9,740 nucleotides of DNA from an uncultured Aquincola sp. Its GTDB lineage: Bacteria; Pseudomonadota; Gammaproteobacteria; Burkholderiales; Burkholderiaceae. Below, one piece after another: positions 6,875 through 9,740 of the stretch. A model generated the notes under the pieces. That model was given only the letters and a program-made list of their open reading frames with translations, was not told the origin of the DNA and ran no database searches. The translations under genes were made by a program, and so were the position numbers. How positions within the stretch are numbered: position 1 is the stretch's first letter; the number at the start of each line of letters is the position of its first letter. The stretch covers positions 1 through 9,740 of the forward strand of contig CAKZXL010000142.1 in assembly GCA_937883885.1 (NCBI GenBank). The letters are read 5' to 3'.

Positions 6875-7987
6875 ATGGAGTGGGTACGCAAGGTCAGCTT
6901 GGTCAAGCGGACAACGATCGGTTTCGGCTTTGCCGGCGCCATGATGACGGGCATCGGCGCCACGGCGGCCTGGCAGCTCAATGCGCTGGGCCACGGCGGC
7001 GCGGCCTGGAGCCTGGGCATGGCCACGGCCACCGGCGTCGGCCTGATCACCGTCGCAGCCTGGCTCATCCGCAGCAGCATCAAGAGCTCGGTCGAAGACA
7101 CGGTGCAGGTGGTCATCCGCATGGGCGGCGGCGATCTGGAAACCAAGGTCGAATCGCCGGGCAAGGACGAGATCTCGTGGCTGCGCTATGAGCTCAACAG
7201 CATGCGCAAGAAGCTGCGCACCATGGTGCTGGACGTGCGCGGCAGCGTGGAGATGGTGAAGTCGGCGTCGGACGAGATTGCCAACGGCAATGCCGACCTG
7301 TCGGCCCGCACCGAAAGCCAGGCCTCCGCTGTGCAGCAGACCGCCAGCTCGATGGACGAACTGGCCGCCACCGTGCGCACCAACGCCGCCAATGCCGAAG
7401 AAGCCAACCGCGTGGTGATGGACTCAAGCAGCGTGGCCACCCGCGGGGAAGAGCTGATGCGCGGCGTGGAAAGCCGCATGGCCGAGATCAATGCCAGCGC
7501 GGCGCGCATCGCCGACATCATCGGCGTGATCGACGGCATCGCCTTCCAGACCAACATCCTGGCGCTGAATGCGGCGGTGGAAGCCGCCCGCGCCGGTGAA
7601 CAAGGCCGCGGCTTTGCGGTGGTGGCCGGCGAAGTGCGCAGCCTGGCCCAGCGCAGCGCCACGGCGGCGCGCGAGATCAAGTCGCTGATCGGCGACAGCA
7701 CCGAGAAGATCGGCGCTGGCTCCACGCTGGTGGAACAGGCCGGCAAGACCATGCGCGAGTTGCTGGAGCGGGTGACGCATGCCTCTTCCCTGATGAGCGC
7801 GATCAGCCAGGCCGGGCATGAGCAAAGCCTGGGCATCGGCCAGGTGCACGATGCGCTGGCGCAGATCGACGGCGTGACCCAGCAGAACTCGGCCCTGGTG
7901 GAACAGGTCTCGGCCGCGGCGCAATCGCTCAAGGGCGAATCGGACAAGCTCAAGAGTGCGATGAGCGGGTTCCGGGTGGCCGGGTGA
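6875..7987 (+). CDS. Methyl-accepting chemotaxis protein with minimal external domain
   Basis: This is an inner-membrane chemoreceptor expected to control CheA through CheW. From the ATG at 6875 it has 370 residues against ~540 for Tsr/Tar types. Two hydrophobic segments (about 14-34 and 44-65) are joined by only about ten residues, so the usual periplasmic ligand domain is missing. A HAMP-like stretch (about 66-119) follows, then the long coiled-coil signalling domain. Its tip, VIDGIAFQTNILALNAAVEAARAG and the following GRGFAVVAGEVRSLAQRSA (about 218-262), is essentially identical to the enterobacterial consensus. The C-terminus ends SGFRVAG and lacks the NWETF-type CheR/CheB tether. The start is uncertain: GGAG (6862-6865) is nine bases before 6875 but three before the ATG at 6869. 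ATGs at 6860 and 6809 are in frame without good ribosome sites. Confidence 0.93.
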   Translation: MEWVRKVSLVKRTTIGFGFAGAMMTGIGATAAWQLNALGHGGAAWSLGMATATGVGLITVAAWLIRSSIKSSVEDTVQVVIRMGGGDLETKVESPGKDEISWLRYELNSMRKKLRTMVLDVRGSVEMVKSASDEIANGNADLSARTESQASAVQQTASSMDELAATVRTNAANAEEANRVVMDSSSVATRGEELMRGVESRMAEINASAARIADIIGVIDGIAFQTNILALNAAVEAARAGEQGRGFAVVAGEVRSLAQRSATAAREIKSLIGDSTEKIGAGSTLVEQAGKTMRELLERVTHASSLMSAISQAGHEQSLGIGQVHDALAQIDGVTQQNSALVEQVSAAAQSLKGESDKLKSAMSGFRVAG

Positions 7988-8012
7988 ACCCTCGGCTGCG
8001 CACTTAAACTGC

Positions 8013-8030
8013 GGGGCTTTGCGCGGCCCC
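8013..8030 (+). other. GC hairpin just before serB
   Basis: GGGGC (8013-8017) and GCCCC (8026-8030) can pair around an eight-base loop; an alternative pairing uses CGGGG with CCCCG (8029-8033). It lies between the chemoreceptor stop and the serB ATG, where a Shine-Dalgarno would be expected and none is seen. There is no T tract, so it is not a standard terminator. It may be chance in GC-rich DNA, or may affect serB translation. A poor -10-like TAAACT (8005-8010) lies just upstream. Confidence 0.25.
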
Positions 8031-8034
8031 CCGA

Positions 8035-8751
8035 ATGACTGCACCGAACACCGCTGACGGCCTGGTGATCCAGGGTTTCACACCCCCGCTGGCCCTGGCC
8101 GACTTCCGGCTGATCGCGTTCGACATGGACTCGACGCTGATCAACATCGAGTGCATCGACGAGATCGCCGATGCCGCCGGCCGCAAGGCCGAGGTGGCCG
8201 CGATCACCGAAGCCGCGATGCGCGGCGAGATCACCGACTTCAAGGACAGCCTGCGCCGCCGCGTCGCCCTGCTGGCCGGCGTGCCGGCCACCGCGCTGCA
8301 GGACGTGCTGGACCAGCGCCTGCGCCTGAACCCCGGTGCCGAGACGCTGCTGCGCACCTGCCGCGAGGCGGGCCTGAAGACGCTGCTGGTGTCGGGCGGC
8401 TTCACCTTCTTCGCCGACCGGGTGCGTGAGCGGCTGCAGATCGACAGGGCGCGCAGCAACGTGCTGGAGGTGGTCGACGGCCACCTCACCGGCCGCCTGG
8501 TCGACCAGCCCTGGGGCGACATCTGCGACGGTGAAGAAAAGAAGCGCACGCTGCTGGCCCTGTGCGCCGAGCACGGCTTCGAGCCGCGCCAGGCGATTGC
8601 CGTGGGCGACGGCGCCAACGACCTGCCGATGATGGGCGCGGCCGGCTTGTCGGTGGCCTACCACGCCAAGCCCAAGGTGCGCGCCCAGGCCATGGTGGCC
8701 ATTAACGTAGGCGGGCTGGACCGGCTGCTGGAAGTGGTTCAGCCGCGCTGA
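8035..8751 (+). CDS. serB: SerB, phosphoserine phosphatase
   Basis: SerB removes phosphate from O-phospho-L-serine, the last step of serine synthesis from 3-phosphoglycerate. It is a cytosolic HAD-superfamily enzyme using Mg2+. All four HAD motifs are present in 238 residues: FDMDSTL (nucleophile Asp30, acid/base Asp32), SGG (120-122), the lysine of DGEEKK (169/170) and GDGANDLPMM (191-200, Asp192 and Asp196). The cap segment INIECIDEIADAAG with Glu39 is typical of SerB. It is shorter than E. coli SerB (322) because it lacks the N-terminal ACT-like extension, as in other Burkholderiales. The ATG fits the family start (GLVIQGFTPPLAL follows closely), but no Shine-Dalgarno is visible. It lies 47 bases after the chemoreceptor gene, and its last 13 bases overlap the end of the convergent HipA-like gene. 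Confidence 0.96.
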   Translation: MTAPNTADGLVIQGFTPPLALADFRLIAFDMDSTLINIECIDEIADAAGRKAEVAAITEAAMRGEITDFKDSLRRRVALLAGVPATALQDVLDQRLRLNPGAETLLRTCREAGLKTLLVSGGFTFFADRVRERLQIDRARSNVLEVVDGHLTGRLVDQPWGDICDGEEKKRTLLALCAEHGFEPRQAIAVGDGANDLPMMGAAGLSVAYHAKPKVRAQAMVAINVGGLDRLLEVVQPR

Positions 8752-9740
8752 AGCCGCAGCGCCATCGACTGCGCCGTGCGGCGCAGCGGGCGTGAGACCT
8801 CGGCCACGGCCGCGAGCCGCTGCCAGAACTGCAGCGCCACCTCGCGCGCCGGCGAACCCAGCGCCACCGCATCGGGCTCGAAGGGCTCGATGTCCACCAG
8901 GCCTTGCGCCATGTCGGGCCGCCAGCGCATCGGCAGCATGTCGTACACAGGCGCCAGGCCGCTGAAGCGGCCACGCGGCACGTCATCAGGCTGTACCCAC
9001 AGGCTGAGGTTGCCGAAATGCATGTCGGTGTTGCCGATCAGGCGGCCGAAGTGCAGCAGCGCCTCGGCCTGCGCGCCGGCCCCGGGCGGCAGCCGCCGCT
9101 GGCGTTCCAGCTCGCGGCAGGTGGCGCCCCAATGCTGCCGGCCACCGGGCACGAAGGCCGCATGCACCGCGTCCAGCGGCACCGCATGCAAGCGGCCGCC
9201 GCCGGGTAGGCGGTCGAATCGGCGCGACACCAGGTAAGCCCGGCGCGCCGTCTGCACCACCTGCGCCGCCGCCACCGGCACGCCCCACTCGGCCAGCACC
9301 TGCAGCGCCAGCGCCTCGGCCTGCAGCAGGTCGCGCCAGCGATCGCCAAAAGGCGTGCCCAGCGGCGGTGTGAACTTGACGATGAGCGGGTGGCCCGTCT
9401 CGTCATGCGTCAGGAACTTGGCCTGTTCACCGCCCGCCGACGATCCGGCGGGCAGCGTGGCCGCCACTTCATCGGCCAGCGCATCCAGGTCGGGCGCTGC
9501 GCCCGTGGTCGGCGGCACCAGGTTGCCGGCCGGCGGCTCGCCCAGCACCAGCGCGCCCGGCGCATCGTGCAGCAGCAGCGCGGTGGCCAGCACCTGTTCC
9601 AGCGACCAGCGGTCGGGGTTGGCGTCCAGCCCGCGCTGCGCCCATTGCTGCGCCAGCACCCGACCCAGAAAGCCCTGCGCCCGCAGCGGCGCCAGGAACC
9701 AGGGCAGGCCGCCCTGGGTCAGGCTGTCCAGCCCGTCGGC
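8739..9740 (-). CDS. HipA-like serine/threonine kinase, YjjJ/HipH type, N-terminus cut by window edge
   Basis: The frame runs open to the right edge and gives 333 C-terminal residues; the GTG at 9659 is internal, not the start. The entering sequence WFLAPLRRAQGFLGR is the N-terminal HipA-family signature. Next come the glycine-rich ATP loop SSAGGEQAKF (GGEQAKF at 9414-9434, with serines where HipA autophosphorylates Ser150) and IVKFTPP with the ATP-site lysine. The catalytic loop NTDMHFGN (9009-9032) and the metal-binding VYDMLPM near 8940 follow. All kinase residues seem intact. Known HipA kinases phosphorylate aminoacyl-tRNA synthetases and act as toxins paired with HipB; YjjJ/HipH types are longer (~440 residues) with their own N-terminal DNA-binding part. 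Whether an antitoxin precedes it is outside the window. The target is unknown. Confidence 0.88.
   Translation of the reverse strand, partial: ADGLDSLTQGGLPWFLAPLRAQGFLGRVLAQQWAQRGLDANPDRWSLEQVLATALLLHDAPGALVLGEPPAGNLVPPTTGAAPDLDALADEVAATLPAGSSAGGEQAKFLTHDETGHPLIVKFTPPLGTPFGDRWRDLLQAEALALQVLAEWGVPVAAAQVVQTARRAYLVSRRFDRLPGGGRLHAVPLDAVHAAFVPGGRQHWGATCRELERQRRLPPGAGAQAEALLHFGRLIGNTDMHFGNLSLWVQPDDVPRGRFSGLAPVYDMLPMRWRPDMAQGLVDIEPFEPDAVALGSPAREVALQFWQRLAAVAEVSRPLRRTAQSMALRLQRG

Noticed and set aside
7186..8664. Minus-strand open frame of 492 codons opposite the chemoreceptor and serB
   Set aside because: It spans two clear genes and the gap between them, with a low-complexity translation; explained by GC-rich third positions.
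9038..9406. Minus-strand 122-codon and other overlapping frames within the HipA-like gene
   Set aside because: They lie in other frames of a gene with intact kinase motifs and have Arg/Ala/Cys-rich compositions.

Overview
The window is GC-rich (roughly two thirds G+C by eye), tightly packed chromosomal DNA. The protein sequences look like a betaproteobacterium of the order Burkholderiales, probably near the Rubrivivax/Leptothrix/Ideonella group. This is inferred from the character of IspD, IspF, Mfd and SerB, not from a database search. No RNA genes, insertion sequences, CRISPR arrays or phage genes are visible.

Layout. At the left edge (1-207, + strand) lies the C-terminal end of a sensor histidine kinase with an EnvZ-like ATPase core. 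A short convergent gap (208-295) holds a cluster of hairpins that could end transcription from both sides. From 2810 down to 296 a compact minus-strand cluster reads ispD, map, a GyrI-like gene and ispF. ispD and map overlap by an ATGA, and the other gaps are about 40 bases, so the four are probably one operon. A 22-base divergent gap (2811-2832) with a palindromic -10-like element separates ispD from mfd (2833-6321, + strand), the transcription-repair coupling factor. Nine bases past mfd is the convergent end of a small Rid-family gene (6331-6711, minus strand).

The 6712-6874 gap carries a perfect 13-base operator-like palindrome and a weak candidate flagellar-type promoter. It leads into a short methyl-accepting chemotaxis protein with almost no external sensing domain (6875-7987, + strand). 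serB, phosphoserine phosphatase, follows (8035-8751, + strand). Its end overlaps by 13 bases the end of a convergent HipA-like kinase gene (8739 to the right edge, minus strand), which is cut by the window.

How the genes relate. IspD and IspF catalyse two steps of the MEP route to isoprenoids. Map trims the initiator methionine, Mfd clears stalled RNA polymerase for repair, SerB makes serine, and the Rid protein probably hydrolyses reactive imines or enamines. This is mostly core metabolism. The accessory elements are the GyrI-like gene, the Rid gene, the sensor-poor chemoreceptor and the HipA-like kinase. I see no clear new multi-gene system. The points most worth checking are the HipA-like gene overlapping serB, the palindrome upstream of the Rid gene, the ispD/mfd divergent promoter with possible leaderless starts, and the separation of ispD from ispF by map and a GyrI-like gene.
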